A stretch of 64,000 bases of DNA from Aquibacillus halophilus (GCF_009649745.1 NZ_WJNG01000010.1:61272-125271), one strand, 5' to 3'; shown: positions 42,748-52,759, numbered from the stretch's first letter. The notes: generated by a model from the sequence alone, not told the origin. Made by a program: numbers and translations.

Positions 42748-42873
42748 TTTTTTTTTGAGAAAATACAAATCTATTCAAAAGTCGTAATAGAGCAGATAAA
42801 AAGAATGGTTTTTTTAGATAAATATGCGAAATGACCTTTTGAAATAAAATCATTTTAGAGAGGAAAATGTCTT

Positions 42874-44403
42874 GTGTTAGTTTCGTTGAGTTCGTCATCA
42901 TTGTTAACATTATTTTTTGTTATGCTAATTGCTTCTGGGCTAAGTGGACTATTGTTTTTACTTCCACGAGTACCACTGGGCTTTATTCGGATTCATATTG
43001 GTATCGTTGCTTTACCGCCTTTGGTTTCCTTATTTGCTCTTATTAATACTGGTGTGAATGAAAATGTTGGTCCTTTTTACTTGGATTTTTTAGCTTGGTT
43101 AATGGCTTTCTTTGTTCTTACAATTGGCTTAATCATTCAGCGTTTTTCTGTGCGTTACTTAATGGGTGACCGCTCTTATCGTAAGTATTTTATGCTTTTT
43201 ACATTCACTACAGCTGTTGCATCAATTGCATGGTTAAGTGGTGACCTCCGCTTGATGGTTATATCTTGGGGAGCGACTCTCTTCTGTTTAATCTTACTAA
43301 TGAGGTTAAACCGTGGATGGAAAGCAGCCTCTGAAGCTGCCAAGGTTTCTAGTCGCTTATTTACATTAAGTTGGGTTGCATTATTAGTTGCCGTGATCTG
43401 GATTTTTCAAGTTACAGGTCAATGGCAGTTATCTCTAGCTCTTACAAATGATAATTTAAATCAGCTTGGAGCTTGGGACAGAACAGGGATTAATTTATTA
43501 ATTGTTCTAGCAGTGATAATTCCTGCAGCCCAATGGCCTTTCCAAAGGTGGTTAATCGAATCTGTTGTTGCTCCAACTCCTGTTTCGGCGATTATGCACG
43601 CAGGATTAGTAAATGCAGGGGGAATTATGCTAACTCGATTTTCACCTCTTTTTAACGGAGATATAGCTTCGATTATTTTAGTTATTCTTGCAAGCATTTC
43701 TGTATTGATTGGATCCGGAATTGGTTTAGTGCAGGTTGACTATAAACGTCAGTTAGTAGGTTCCACGATTGGGCAAATGGGATTTATGCTTATTCAATGT
43801 GCATTAGGAGCGTATATAGCAGCTATTATTCATCTTATTTTACATGGTCTGTTCAAAGCTACATTGTTTTTACAGGCTGGTTCGGCAGTACGTCGTTCCG
43901 AAGCACCGTCTCGCGTTAATGAAAGATCATCCTATTTATGGGTTATGGCTGGTCGCGTTTTAGGCTTACTTGCAGGGATTGCTTTTTGGTCCATGGCTCC
44001 CGGAGAGGGATATCGATTGATTAGTGCGCTAATCTTAGGGTGGTCATTGTCTGTTTCTTGGACACAGCTCGTAGCTTTTGGACAGGGGAAAATTGGCCGA
44101 ATTGTTGGCTTATCATTTTTAGGAGGAGCTGCCATCGTTTATTTTATCGTTCATAACCTCTTCTATGAATGGTTGCATACAACCGTTTTTCAAAGTGGCC
44201 AACCACCAATGTCAGTTGTCATCATTGTCGTATGTCTCTTACTATTTGGTAGTGCTATAGGTATGTGGATTGCTCGTCATCGGTCTTCAGTTTCCTTCTC
44301 AATACTCTATCTTTGGTTAGTACGACTAGGTGAAGCAAAACCAAAGTCAGTAGAAAGTCATCCAGACTACCTTAAAAAATTTTTATCACAAGGAGGTAAT
44401 TAG
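42874..44403 (+). CDS. dabB: DabB-like proton-conducting membrane subunit (NdhF/YbcD type)
   Basis: A 509-residue membrane protein with about 13 spans, related to NuoL/NdhF. Seen: QWPFQRWLIESVVAPTPVSA and MHAGLVNAGGIMLTRF, which correspond to the conserved proton-channel helices. The start is GTG behind AGAGAGG. It directly precedes dabA. In the characterised DAB system this subunit energises CO2/bicarbonate accumulation with the proton gradient. The Bacillus counterpart is ndhF next to ybcC. Confidence 0.9.
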   Translation: MLVSLSSSSLLTLFFVMLIASGLSGLLFLLPRVPLGFIRIHIGIVALPPLVSLFALINTGVNENVGPFYLDFLAWLMAFFVLTIGLIIQRFSVRYLMGDRSYRKYFMLFTFTTAVASIAWLSGDLRLMVISWGATLFCLILLMRLNRGWKAASEAAKVSSRLFTLSWVALLVAVIWIFQVTGQWQLSLALTNDNLNQLGAWDRTGINLLIVLAVIIPAAQWPFQRWLIESVVAPTPVSAIMHAGLVNAGGIMLTRFSPLFNGDIASIILVILASISVLIGSGIGLVQVDYKRQLVGSTIGQMGFMLIQCALGAYIAAIIHLILHGLFKATLFLQAGSAVRRSEAPSRVNERSSYLWVMAGRVLGLLAGIAFWSMAPGEGYRLISALILGWSLSVSWTQLVAFGQGKIGRIVGLSFLGGAAIVYFIVHNLFYEWLHTTVFQSGQPPMSVVIIVVCLLLFGSAIGMWIARHRSSVSFSILYLWLVRLGEAKPKSVESHPDYLKKFLSQGGN

Positions 44404-44405
44404 TG

Positions 44406-47027
44406 ATGGGCGGAACATCTGTATTAATAAAAGAAAATGTAAAAGAAGATACAAGTATTATTCATAAAGAAAGTGATATTAACGTTTTAATTGAAGCTGC
44501 TAGCCGAGTCATTGCACCACTTTGGCCAATTTCTACTTTTGCAGCACGTAATCCCTGGATGGGACTTGAAAACCAACCTTTTGATCAGGTTGCAGAGTGG
44601 TTAAAAAATACTCGTGATATAGATATCTACCCTAGTGCTTCTATGATTCTATCAGCAAATAGCAAAGGTGAAATAGATGAAGATTTTCTGAAAATCAATC
44701 TGCAGCGCTGGCTTGATTCACATTCCTTCCATATCCCGCGGGACGTGGCAGAGCAATTTTGTCGTGCAGCACTAAAATTAGATCCAATACCCTCTAACCT
44801 TTTATCATCAAATAAGCTGGATAAATTGGTAGAGGAAATCAGTGAACTTAATACCGATAATATCGAAAATTCTCCGATGCAACCAATAAGTTCACGTATT
44901 GAGAATCAAAATGGTGAAAGGTTAGTCAACATTCTCGATCATCATATTATTAAGTGGTGTAAATTATATCTTGATGAATCTCAAGCTGGTTGGACAATGC
45001 CAAATCGTGAGGAAGGCTTCTTTCGTGCATGGAAGCGTCTCATAGCATATGATCCAGCACTTAGTAAAAATCAGCGCAAAAGCTTAAAGGACATACCCGA
45101 AGATCCACATATAGCTATAAAAAAAGCATTATCCGTACTAGAAATCCCTGAATCAGAGATACAGACTTATCTTGAAGGTCATTTACTTGCCTTACCTGGA
45201 TGGGCAGGGATGATGCTTTGGCGCTCTCGACAATCGAGCCATGAACATGCACTCCTAACAGAATATTTAGCTGTTCGAATTTCCATGGAGTGCGCTCTAA
45301 TAAAGCCTTATTTACCTTTGTCCAATCAACAATCAGAGGAAAAAAAATCAATTACTCCCCTATTAGCAGCTTGGATTCATTGGGGGGACCTTACAACCGA
45401 GGCATGGTCACAGATGTCAGCTGCTGAACAAAACGAATATTTATCATTTGCTTACAGCTTTGACGAGAACCTTCGTAGGAAACTTTGGTTAGAGGCTTGG
45501 GAACAAACACACACAGATCGATTAAGTCAGAAAATCAGCTCTAAACAACGGAAGACCAATGAAAAAAAATCTACATTAGCTCAATTAGCATTCTGTATTG
45601 ATGTACGATCAGAACCTTTTCGTCGTCAACTTGAAAAAGAAGGTCCATTTGAAACGATTGGAATTGCTGGTTTCTTTGGTTTACCAATTGCAACTAATGA
45701 ACTCGGAAGTAAACACAGTCACCCTTCCTTGCCAGTTATACTACAGCCTCAGCACAAAATAAAAGAGTCGGCTGATGAGAATGAACTCAAATCGTATCAA
45801 CAACGGAAGCAGGCAGTTAATTCCTTAAGCAATACATTTAAAACAATGAAACAGAACGTACTTGCGAGCTTACTTTTACCTGAACTAAGTGGACCTTGGC
45901 TCAGTCTACAAATGGTAGCCCGGAGCTTTGCGCCTAGAAGAGCAGATCGTTTCATTCGTAACCTTCGTGAGAATTACTTACGGAAACCTGATACAAGGCT
46001 CTCGCTTAATCATGTTCATAACACAGAGACAGAGATACCTGTTGGATTTTCTGAAGAAGAAAAAGTGAATTATGCGCACCAGGCTCTAAAAATGATGGGA
46101 CTAACAGATAATTTTGCATCATTAGTCGTAATATGCGGTCATGGTAGTCAAAGCACAAACAACCCTTATGCTGCTGCTCTCGACTGTGGTGCTTGCGGTG
46201 GAGCGGCAGGTGGATTCAATGCAAGGGTTTTAGCTGCTTTATGTAACCTCCCAGAAGTAAGAGAAAAGCTTTCTTTTGAAAGTATTGAAATTCCTGAGGA
46301 CACCGTTTTCGTAGCAGCTGAGCATAAAACAACGGTAGATGAATTACACTGGATTTATGTTCCTGAACTTTCCGTATCTGCACAAGAAGCATTTGACCGT
46401 ATTGAAGCTATTATGCCTAAAGTGAGCCAAAATGCAAATGCAGACCGTCTAGCTCAATTACCGAATTTTTATTCAAAAATTAAAAGTCCAAGAGCTGAGG
46501 CGCATCGATTTGCGGAAGATTGGAGTGAAATACGTCCGGAATGGGGATTAGCCCGTAATGCCGCTTTTATTATCGGCCAACGTGAACTAACTCAGGATTG
46601 TGACTTGGAAGGGAGAGCCTTCCTTCATAATTATGATTGGCAGCAGGATGAAAGTGGTGATCTCCTAGCTAACATCATAGCGGGACCAGGTACGGTGACC
46701 CAATGGATTAATCTACAATACTACGCGTCAACGGTAGTGCCTCATTATTATGGTAGTGGAAATAAAGCGACGCAAACCGTTACGGCAGGGCTCGGTGTTA
46801 TGCAGGGGAATGCAAGTGACTTGTTAGCTGGACTACCTTGGCAATCCGTCATGCAATCAGATTACGAGGCTTATCATTCTCCTCTACGTTTGCTGATTGT
46901 CATCCATTCACCTAATGAATATGTAGAACGGTTATTAAAGAATGATTCCGCATTACGTGAAAAAGTTCAAAATGGATGGGTTCGACTTGCTAGTATTGAT
47001 CCAGAAGGACGTTGGGAAAACTGGTAA
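44406..47027 (+). CDS. dabA: DabA-like inorganic carbon transporter subunit (DUF2309/YbcC)
   Basis: A protein of about 873 residues of the DUF2309 family, the catalytic-like subunit of the DAB CO2-concentrating complex. The predicted zinc ligands Cys397 and Asp399 (AFCIDVRSEPFR), His579 (CGHGSQSTNNPY) and Cys594 (ALDCGACGG) are all present, matching the beta-carbonic-anhydrase-like site of DabA. No membrane span; it is a cytoplasmic partner of DabB. GTG at 44403 overlaps the dabB stop, but the next codon ATG is better spaced from AAGGAGG. Confidence 0.93.
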   Translation: MGGTSVLIKENVKEDTSIIHKESDINVLIEAASRVIAPLWPISTFAARNPWMGLENQPFDQVAEWLKNTRDIDIYPSASMILSANSKGEIDEDFLKINLQRWLDSHSFHIPRDVAEQFCRAALKLDPIPSNLLSSNKLDKLVEEISELNTDNIENSPMQPISSRIENQNGERLVNILDHHIIKWCKLYLDESQAGWTMPNREEGFFRAWKRLIAYDPALSKNQRKSLKDIPEDPHIAIKKALSVLEIPESEIQTYLEGHLLALPGWAGMMLWRSRQSSHEHALLTEYLAVRISMECALIKPYLPLSNQQSEEKKSITPLLAAWIHWGDLTTEAWSQMSAAEQNEYLSFAYSFDENLRRKLWLEAWEQTHTDRLSQKISSKQRKTNEKKSTLAQLAFCIDVRSEPFRRQLEKEGPFETIGIAGFFGLPIATNELGSKHSHPSLPVILQPQHKIKESADENELKSYQQRKQAVNSLSNTFKTMKQNVLASLLLPELSGPWLSLQMVARSFAPRRADRFIRNLRENYLRKPDTRLSLNHVHNTETEIPVGFSEEEKVNYAHQALKMMGLTDNFASLVVICGHGSQSTNNPYAAALDCGACGGAAGGFNARVLAALCNLPEVREKLSFESIEIPEDTVFVAAEHKTTVDELHWIYVPELSVSAQEAFDRIEAIMPKVSQNANADRLAQLPNFYSKIKSPRAEAHRFAEDWSEIRPEWGLARNAAFIIGQRELTQDCDLEGRAFLHNYDWQQDESGDLLANIIAGPGTVTQWINLQYYASTVVPHYYGSGNKATQTVTAGLGVMQGNASDLLAGLPWQSVMQSDYEAYHSPLRLLIVIHSPNEYVERLLKNDSALREKVQNGWVRLASIDPEGRWENW

Positions 47028-47078
47028 CTGGTAATATTTAATCAACAATTTATCAACGTATAAAAGGAAGTGTACACT

Positions 47079-47576
47079 ATGAATTTAGATACTAATCAAA
47101 AGGTATTGTTTCTAACAGACATTGAAAACGGATTAGAGCCTATTTTACAAGAAGCGACTAAAATCCGACCAGAAAACATGGTGACCATACAAAGCTATGG
47201 TCCCGTAATCTCAAATCTTTTCGGGGATATAATGAGGTCTGTTGTCTTGGCTATTTATCAGGCCAATGTAAAGGAGATTTTTGTTGTAGGAATAAAAGAC
47301 AAAGGCATTACCTCAGTTAATTCACTAACCCAAGTTGATTCAATAAAAGATGAAATTCTTAAACTAGACGATTCCATTCAAAATAGTATGGCTGATTTTT
47401 TAGATGATACGGTTAATGAATGGCTAACTGGAAAAGAAAATGTTAGTGAAAATATCGAAAAGTGTGTTGATATCATCCGCAACCACCCATTAGTACCGTC
47501 GGATGTTAGAGTAAGAGGTTTAATAATAAATAATAAAAATGGAAAGTACTCAAAGGCTGAGGTTGTTACTAATTAG
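47079..47576 (+). CDS. YbcF-like beta-carbonic-anhydrase homologue lacking zinc ligands
   Basis: A 165-residue protein with the beta-carbonic-anhydrase fold order: VLFLTDIENG (where active enzymes have Cys and Asp), VTIQSYGPVISNLFGDIMRS (N-R-A-G-N-like strand and helix) and LAIYQANVKEIFVVGIKDKG (where active enzymes read GHTDCG). The zinc Cys, His and Cys are all replaced. AGGAAGTG decides the ATG at 47079 over a GTG at 47070. It follows dabA by about 50 bp, like ybcF in B. subtilis. It may be a structural or regulatory subunit of the DAB complex. Confidence 0.75.
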   Translation: MNLDTNQKVLFLTDIENGLEPILQEATKIRPENMVTIQSYGPVISNLFGDIMRSVVLAIYQANVKEIFVVGIKDKGITSVNSLTQVDSIKDEILKLDDSIQNSMADFLDDTVNEWLTGKENVSENIEKCVDIIRNHPLVPSDVRVRGLIINNKNGKYSKAEVVTN

Positions 47577-47870
47577 AACTTAATTATTTCCCAGATAAGG
47601 TGCATTTCCCTTCCCATGCCTTAGTTGTTATACTAAATTTAGATTTTGTTGGATGGATATTAAAGGTCTATAGGAATTACATGTTATAATAGATTTTTAA
47701 TTGTTGAGTTAGAAGAATTATACTTGTCTATCTATCCGATGCAATAAGGAGATTTCTTCTAATTGAAAATTTAAGACGGGTGCTCAACTTTAGAAGGAAT
47801 ATCATCTAATAAATTTTAAAAAGCAAATAAAAGAGGCCGATTTTTTATTCGATAGGGAGTTGTATAGTAT

Positions 47871-48233
47871 ATGAAACAATCTAAAGGTTCTTATGAATCT
47901 GAGATAAGTTGGGCGATTACACAATGGGAAAAGGACTTTCTTGGGCGTGGATCTGTATCCGTTAAGACAGATATATTACGGGATATGATAATTGTGAATT
48001 TACAAGGCATTCTAACACCAGCTGAATACACCGTTTGTGAAACAAAAGAGGGAATGTTAACCATAAAGAAAACTCGTTCGGAATTAGTTGAATCAGGTGT
48101 AGAAAATCTTAAGGATACTATTTTAACTATAACCGGAGAAAAAGTGAAAAGTTTTCATACTGATATAAGCTCTAATACAGGTGAACGAGTGATGGTATTT
48201 AAATTATTTAATGATTTTGAGAAAAATCTTTAA
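47871..48233 (+). CDS. DUF2294 family protein (YbcI-like)
   Basis: A 120-residue DUF2294 protein. The typical strand-helix pattern is seen in SYESEISWAITQWEKDFLGR, DMIIVNLQGILTPAEYTVCE and FHTDISSNTGERVMVFKLF. In B. subtilis ybcI lies in the same neighbourhood as ybcC and ybcF, so its presence here supports a conserved DAB-linked role. A 294-bp gap before it suggests its own promoter. Function unknown. Confidence 0.85.
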   Translation: MKQSKGSYESEISWAITQWEKDFLGRGSVSVKTDILRDMIIVNLQGILTPAEYTVCETKEGMLTIKKTRSELVESGVENLKDTILTITGEKVKSFHTDISSNTGERVMVFKLFNDFEKNL

Positions 48234-48790
48234 ATACGAAATTTTACCTTGAGGATTATACTGTCTTAGTTAAACACTATTATAATGTCTACGTTAACCA
48301 TCGAGACAAGTTAGGGCTGAAGCATATTGGCTGTTCTAATATTTAGATTATAAATATTACGGATGACTTTTAGAAAGATAGAGTTTATTGTAACAACGCA
48401 TAATTAACCTTATTGGAATAAGCGGAGGTGTTTATCAACTTTCGCTTATTTTGTTTTGTGGTTATTGCGTAGTACCCCTCTCCCCCTCGTCGCACTTGCC
48501 TTGCGCAAAATACCCTACCATTTGGATTTTGATAGATTTCATAGGCCTCTGTCCACATCCGCATCAGCGCTCTTATTGGAAAAGTGATAGGATGCATTTC
48601 CTTTTTTCGTTATACGTTTGTGTAAGTAGTAGATATCTCCATGAAAGTTCTCATTAGTAACAGCCATTTTCCTCACGGCTTTCTATAATACGATAAGTTT
48701 TTAAATTTTTGTACGCCAAAAACCCACCGTACTACACAGCGGGTTAAAGATACAAGATACAAATCATAATTATATTATGGATCTGTTTTA
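48234..48790. other. Gene-poor stretch
   Basis: An inverted repeat AATAAGCG...CGCTTATT near 48413-48450 could terminate transcription. A 70-codon minus-strand frame (48385-48597) has a GC-rich middle but no recognisable family. Otherwise nothing is seen. Confidence 0.35.
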
Positions 48791-49036
48791 TTAATTTTGA
48801 AGTTTTTTTCTATCAGGTATTTGTGGTGGTTTCTCAAATCACTTATTATTAATTGCAATAGTAACAGTGTCAGCTGAAAATTTACCAACTCGAGTGATTA
48901 ATTGAGAATATTCTGTATTCAAATCACTTCTTAAACTACCTCCAAATCCTAGTCCTAGACTTCCAATTGATATCACACACTCACACAAAGTGGTTGGCGT
49001 TTGATCTTTGTTTTGTCGTAATCTTATTGGAGCCAT
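48791..49036 (-). pseudogene. Fragment of a DUF3231-family protein with TGA nonsense codon
   Basis: The frame shows ISIGSLGLGFGGSLRSDLNT, then YSQLITRVGKFSADTV and AINNK, a TGA at 48839-48841, and then FEKPPQIPDRKKLQN before TAA. This matches the C-terminal end of DUF3231 proteins (typically about 330 aa, ending NNGW-x-E-x-PP-x-x-DRKKL), where a tryptophan occupies the TGA position. The N-terminal 250 or so residues are missing. A TGG-to-TGA nonsense mutation in a truncated gene. Confidence 0.65.
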
Positions 49037-49184
49037 TGAAATTTCATTCTTCTAATTCTACATAAATAAAAGATGCGCAAAAAATAGTGCGAGCCACCTC
49101 GTGCAGACTCTTGGCCACACTCCCGGTACCTCGCACTCATAAAAAAATATAATATTAATCCTATCAGTTCCGCAGTTTACGTTA

Positions 49185-49600
49185 CTATATCTCCTGATAC
49201 TTATTCACTAAATCAGGAGTTAAGCCCAACCATTCAGTCAAAATGATATGGCGTTCTCTTTCCGAAAGTGGAAACAGCATGTACCAAGTTGTTGGTGCAG
49301 ACAAGGTCTTTACGTTAATTCCATTTTGCTCTGCATACATGTAGGAGCGCATCTGATGGTAATTGTTCGTTACGGATAGTATTTGATCTGACAAATTTTC
49401 TTCTTGGATGATCTCTTTGGAAAAAATAAAATTTTCCTTTGTACTTTGTGCGTGAGCCTCTTTGGTATATACGTTCTGCCTCGATTCCTTCGTTGACAAG
49501 GTATTGATGCATTACTTCCGCTTCGGTGTAATCCCCACGTCCCTTACCTGTGACGATCACCTTTGCTTCAGGATGTTCTTTTAAATATGCTGCAGCTTGG
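49185..49600 (-). pseudogene. YdcF/SanA-family (DUF218) pseudogene, copy A
   Basis: Two frames together give AAAYLKEHPEAKVIVTGKGR, GDYTEAEVMHQYLVNEGIEA and, after a frameshift near 49440-49460, NFIFSKEIIQEENLSDQIL, VTNNYHQMRSYMYAEQNGIN and VKTLSAPTTWYM. This is the DUF218 core with its GKG, SKEI and TNxYHxxR motifs. The N-terminal membrane part is absent. A diverged second copy in the same orientation lies at 62050-63235. Confidence 0.75.
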
Positions 49601-49802
49601 TTTCAACAAATCACCAGGTTAATCGCCATCAACCATATGTTCCGAGAACCACGGTGAAAGTATGGTATATCAATACTTCCCCAAATTATGACAATAACAC
49701 CTTTAAGGGAATATATAACTTTTCATCTGATCGTATTAGCAAAATGTTAGCATTTTTGATTATTAGACATTTCTTAAAAGATAATAAATTTGTAAGATCT
49801 AT

Positions 49803-50402
49803 TCAAACTTTTTGAAATGTATTGTAACAAAATCTCATAATAATATAGGCTGTTATACTTCCTCCAAAAACTAAAAATATCACTGGAATTACACTCATAA
49901 TAGAGTAGCTGATAAAAAGTGATACAATCATCAATAGATTCGCAACCGGATTTGTAAACATAATAATGAAAGCTCTCTTAAAGTAGTTTAGAAAATTTAA
50001 TTTATAATGAGTGTAAGTTGGAAAAAGGTATAAAATTGTTAAAATTAGTGAAATCATAACAACGTAAATCGGAACATGAAAAAACTGAAGTTCATTACTA
50101 GAAGTATGATCTATATATTTTAAATTTAAATATACAGTAAAGCTGATAAGTAAAATGATTACTCCCATTAAATTAGAAGATATAAATTCGGTTTTAAAAT
50201 ATTTCCAAAAAGTACGGAATATGGGTATATCCCTATCCCCCATAATCCATTTTCGTAAAACAGAAAACATCGCCATTGTTGAGGGAAAAAAACTAAAAAC
50301 AACTAAACCCGCAAGAGAAAAAATAAGCCATAAGATGTTTAGAAAAGCAAACCTTGTAATCCATTCAGATGCCTTATAAAAAATATTATCAGTAACTTTC
50401 AT
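49803..50402 (-). CDS. DUF624/YesL-family membrane protein
   Basis: A 199-residue protein with five predicted spans; the N-terminal FAFLNILWLIFSLAGLVVFS, then FPSTMAMFSVLRKWIMGDRD is the YesL/DUF624 signature. AAAGGGTAG before the ATG at 50402 decides the start over a TTG-type start eight codons earlier. YesL homologues usually sit with carbohydrate ABC transporters of the same type as the one at 52880-56008 and may assist them. It is at the edge of the sucrose locus. Confidence 0.85.
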   Translation of the reverse strand: MKVTDNIFYKASEWITRFAFLNILWLIFSLAGLVVFSFFPSTMAMFSVLRKWIMGDRDIPIFRTFWKYFKTEFISSNLMGVIILLISFTVYLNLKYIDHTSSNELQFFHVPIYVVMISLILTILYLFPTYTHYKLNFLNYFKRAFIIMFTNPVANLLMIVSLFISYSIMSVIPVIFLVFGGSITAYIIMRFCYNTFQKV

Positions 50403-50784
50403 AATTCTACCCTTTCGAAATAACACTTAATTACTACAAACATACCAACAAACTCTAGTCATTACATATTAAGCACAAAGGTACTTTGTATTTCTGTACC
50501 ATAGAATTCTTCTTCCTTTTAAAGTTTTGATAAAGTGACTTGTTATTTAGTAACCTATTTTTTCCGTAATTCATCTAATCCATTATCTGATAATATTAGT
50601 AGAGATATATTCAATAGATTTATCGATACTTGTCTTACTTTTTTTCCCTGTACTACTATCACCCTTAATCGATAAGCACCCTCACCTATTTTTAATTCCT
50701 TGGCTTTTTAAAAACGTTTTTAATACGATAAAACTTTTTACTGATGTTTTATATTAAAACAACATTTCATCTATTTAATTAAAA
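50403..50784. other. Gene-free AT-rich stretch
   Basis: No coding frame. Near 50700-50745 TTTTTAAAAACGTTTTTAATACG is an imperfect AT palindrome. Nothing else is recognised. Confidence 0.35.
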
Positions 50785-51576
50785 CTATTGAATCGCCCAC
50801 AAAAAGGCCTTTTCTATATATTCATTCCAAAAATCCCAAGAATGCTCTCCTTGGGATTCCAAATAAGAGTGGTCTACTTTTTCAGATTGTAAAAAATCAC
50901 GAAATTTATGGTTAACATCCAATAAGAAATCCTCTGTACCACAAGCCAAATAAATATTAGGGATACTTATGTCTGTGTTTTTTAAATTATTTAACAATGC
51001 TTCGGGATCTTTATCACTCCCCTGAAGTTGGTTTAAGTCACCGAAGACACTTTTCAAATATTTATAATCTGCGATACCGTCGTCATAATCGGTACCTGCA
51101 TTCTGTATCTTATATGTAATTATAGCTGAAGATAAAGCTATAATACGGCCAAAATTTTCAGCATATTTTAATCCATTGCGAATTGCACCATACCCACCCA
51201 TAGAAAAACCACCAATATATGTATCTTCTTTAAGGTGTGATAATGGAAATAACTCTCTTGTGTACTGTACTAATTCATTTCCTACATATTCTCCGTATAA
51301 TGCTCTTCTATCTTTATCATCGATATAAAAATGATTTTCTCCTACGGGCATAAAAACTGCAACATGATACCTGTCTGATAATTCTCGAATATTACTAAAG
51401 CTTATCCAATCAGTCAAACCACCTGAATATCCATGTAACAGATAAAGTGCTTTCATTGGCCCTTGATTGTTTTTCTGTTTACCTGGTATCTCCATGGTGT
51501 CTATTGGAATAAGTGCATTAAATATTACTTCTCTTTGTAAGGCTTTTGATTGAAAATTAACCTGTATCAATGCGAT
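50785..51576 (-). CDS. EstA-like carboxylesterase with apparent ATC start codon
   Basis: A 264-residue alpha/beta hydrolase of the tributyrin-esterase/esterase-D type. YLLHGYSGGLTDWISFSNI carries the oxyanion region, the nucleophile Ser is in GGFSMGGYGAIR, Asp in CGTEDFLLD and His in GEHSWDFWNEY. No signal peptide. Relatives start M-A-L-I-Q-V-N-F; here that methionine is ATC (51574-51576), eight bases after AAAGGAGAG. The only upstream ATG (51660) would add 28 unrelated residues. It may use ATC, or the start codon may be lost. It sits among other esterases of the sucrose locus. Confidence 0.8.
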   Translation of the reverse strand: MALIQVNFQSKALQREVIFNALIPIDTMEIPGKQKNNQGPMKALYLLHGYSGGLTDWISFSNIRELSDRYHVAVFMPVGENHFYIDDKDRRALYGEYVGNELVQYTRELFPLSHLKEDTYIGGFSMGGYGAIRNGLKYAENFGRIIALSSAIITYKIQNAGTDYDDGIADYKYLKSVFGDLNQLQGSDKDPEALLNNLKNTDISIPNIYLACGTEDFLLDVNHKFRDFLQSEKVDHSYLESQGEHSWDFWNEYIEKAFLWAIQ

Positions 51577-51778
51577 TGTACACACTCTCCTTTTACTAGA
51601 CTCTGCAACTGATCCATTTCTATCGACATTTGTTCCTAGCTTAACTAAAATTAAATCCACTAACTAAAGTAATGAATCTATGATATTGCATTTCTGGATC
51701 ACCACATGTGCAAACTAAAACGTTCTAAATAAATTCTCTCATCTTTAATGTTCTTAAAACTATTTCTTTGGCCATAAC

Positions 51779-52759
51779 TCAAGTAGTTTCTCTCTCCAAT
51801 AATTTAACCGGAAGAATCGTCTCCATAGGAGGGTTTTTTGTTAATATTTGTTGCACTAAATTTTCAACTGCTAACTTACCCATCTCTTTAATAGGTTGTT
51901 CTATCGTTGTAATCATATAATTGCGATTATAACCTTGTGCTATTCCATCGTACCCAACAACCTTTACTTGCTCAGGAATTCGATAACCTAATTTCTGGCA
52001 TTCATTCACTACTTGCATAGCTATCATATCACTACTTGCAAATACGCCATCTAGGTCTGGATGCTCCTGGAATAGCTTATGGACTAGCTTTTCGTAATCT
52101 TTTAAATCAAAACCATTGATATCAGTTTCTACCACTACATATTCAATTCCGTTTTGGACTACCTTGTCTACAAAGGCTTCATGTCTTTGTTTTGCTAATA
52201 AGTTTAGTTGCAAATTCCCACTAATATGTGCAATTTTTTTACATTTCTTATCAATTAATAACTCAGTTGCTATTTTTCCACCATCATAATTGTCAGAACA
52301 AATATATGGAATCTGATTAGAAATTTTTCGATCGATAGTTATAACTGGCAGGTTAATTAATTCAAAATCTTCTACGCTTATCGTTTGGCTCCCCATGATG
52401 ATACCATCTACTTGACTTGCCTTTAATAAATCTATATATTCTCTTTCTTTATTCTTATTGAGCAAAGAATTACATAAGAGTACCTTATAACCCTGCTCAT
52501 ATGCATAATATTCGATATGCTTTGTTAACTCGGCAAAGAAAGGATGAGAAACATCAGGAATTATTAACCCGATAATATTTGACTTCTTTCTAGATAACGA
52601 TCTAGCTAACTCATTAGGTTGATAATTGAGCTCCTTGGTGGCTTGTTGTACTCTTTTCTTAAGGTCATCACTTATATATCCACGATTATTTAATACTCTG
52701 GAAATAGTAGTAACGGTAACTCCTACCTTTTCTGCAAGATCTTTAATCGTTACTGTCAT
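51779..52759 (-). CDS. LacI-family repressor 1
   Basis: A 326-residue LacI/GalR regulator. The N-terminal helix-turn-helix IKDLAEKVGVTVTTISRVLN and hinge helix NYQPNELARSLSRKKS are followed by a periplasmic-binding-protein-like sugar-sensing domain with IIPDVSHPFFAELT. It is paralogous to the repressor at 60819-61808 (both share VLNNRGYISD and NYQPNELARSL). Recognition-helix residues are nearly the same, so both may bind the TGTCAACCGGTTGACA operators at 56166-56203 and 60744-60781. It follows the permease gene by about 120 bp. Confidence 0.9.
   Translation of the reverse strand: MTVTIKDLAEKVGVTVTTISRVLNNRGYISDDLKKRVQQATKELNYQPNELARSLSRKKSNIIGLIIPDVSHPFFAELTKHIEYYAYEQGYKVLLCNSLLNKNKEREYIDLLKASQVDGIIMGSQTISVEDFELINLPVITIDRKISNQIPYICSDNYDGGKIATELLIDKKCKKIAHISGNLQLNLLAKQRHEAFVDKVVQNGIEYVVVETDINGFDLKDYEKLVHKLFQEHPDLDGVFASSDMIAMQVVNECQKLGYRIPEQVKVVGYDGIAQGYNRNYMITTIEQPIKEMGKLAVENLVQQILTKNPPMETILPVKLLERETT

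Larger units (their letters stand above)
42102..42873. other. Gene-free stretch between the zinc locus and the DAB operon
   Basis: Contains the Zur-like palindrome, a hairpin repeat (42348-42409), a terminator-like hairpin (42690-42747) and the leader of the DAB operon. No coding frame recognised. Confidence 0.5.

Noticed and set aside
48385..48597. 70-codon minus-strand open frame with a GC-rich centre
   Set aside because: No recognisable domain, a poorly spaced ribosome site and overlap with a likely hairpin; not enough to call a gene.
48839..48841. TGA inside the DUF3231 fragment as a third selenocysteine codon
   Set aside because: Relatives have tryptophan (TGG), not cysteine, at this place, the gene lacks most of its length, and I saw no suitable hairpin. 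It is a nonsense mutation in a pseudogene.
49185..49560. Two overlapping YdcF-like open frames considered as separate genes
   Set aside because: They join to one protein through a frameshift and lack the N-terminal half; a pseudogene explains them better.
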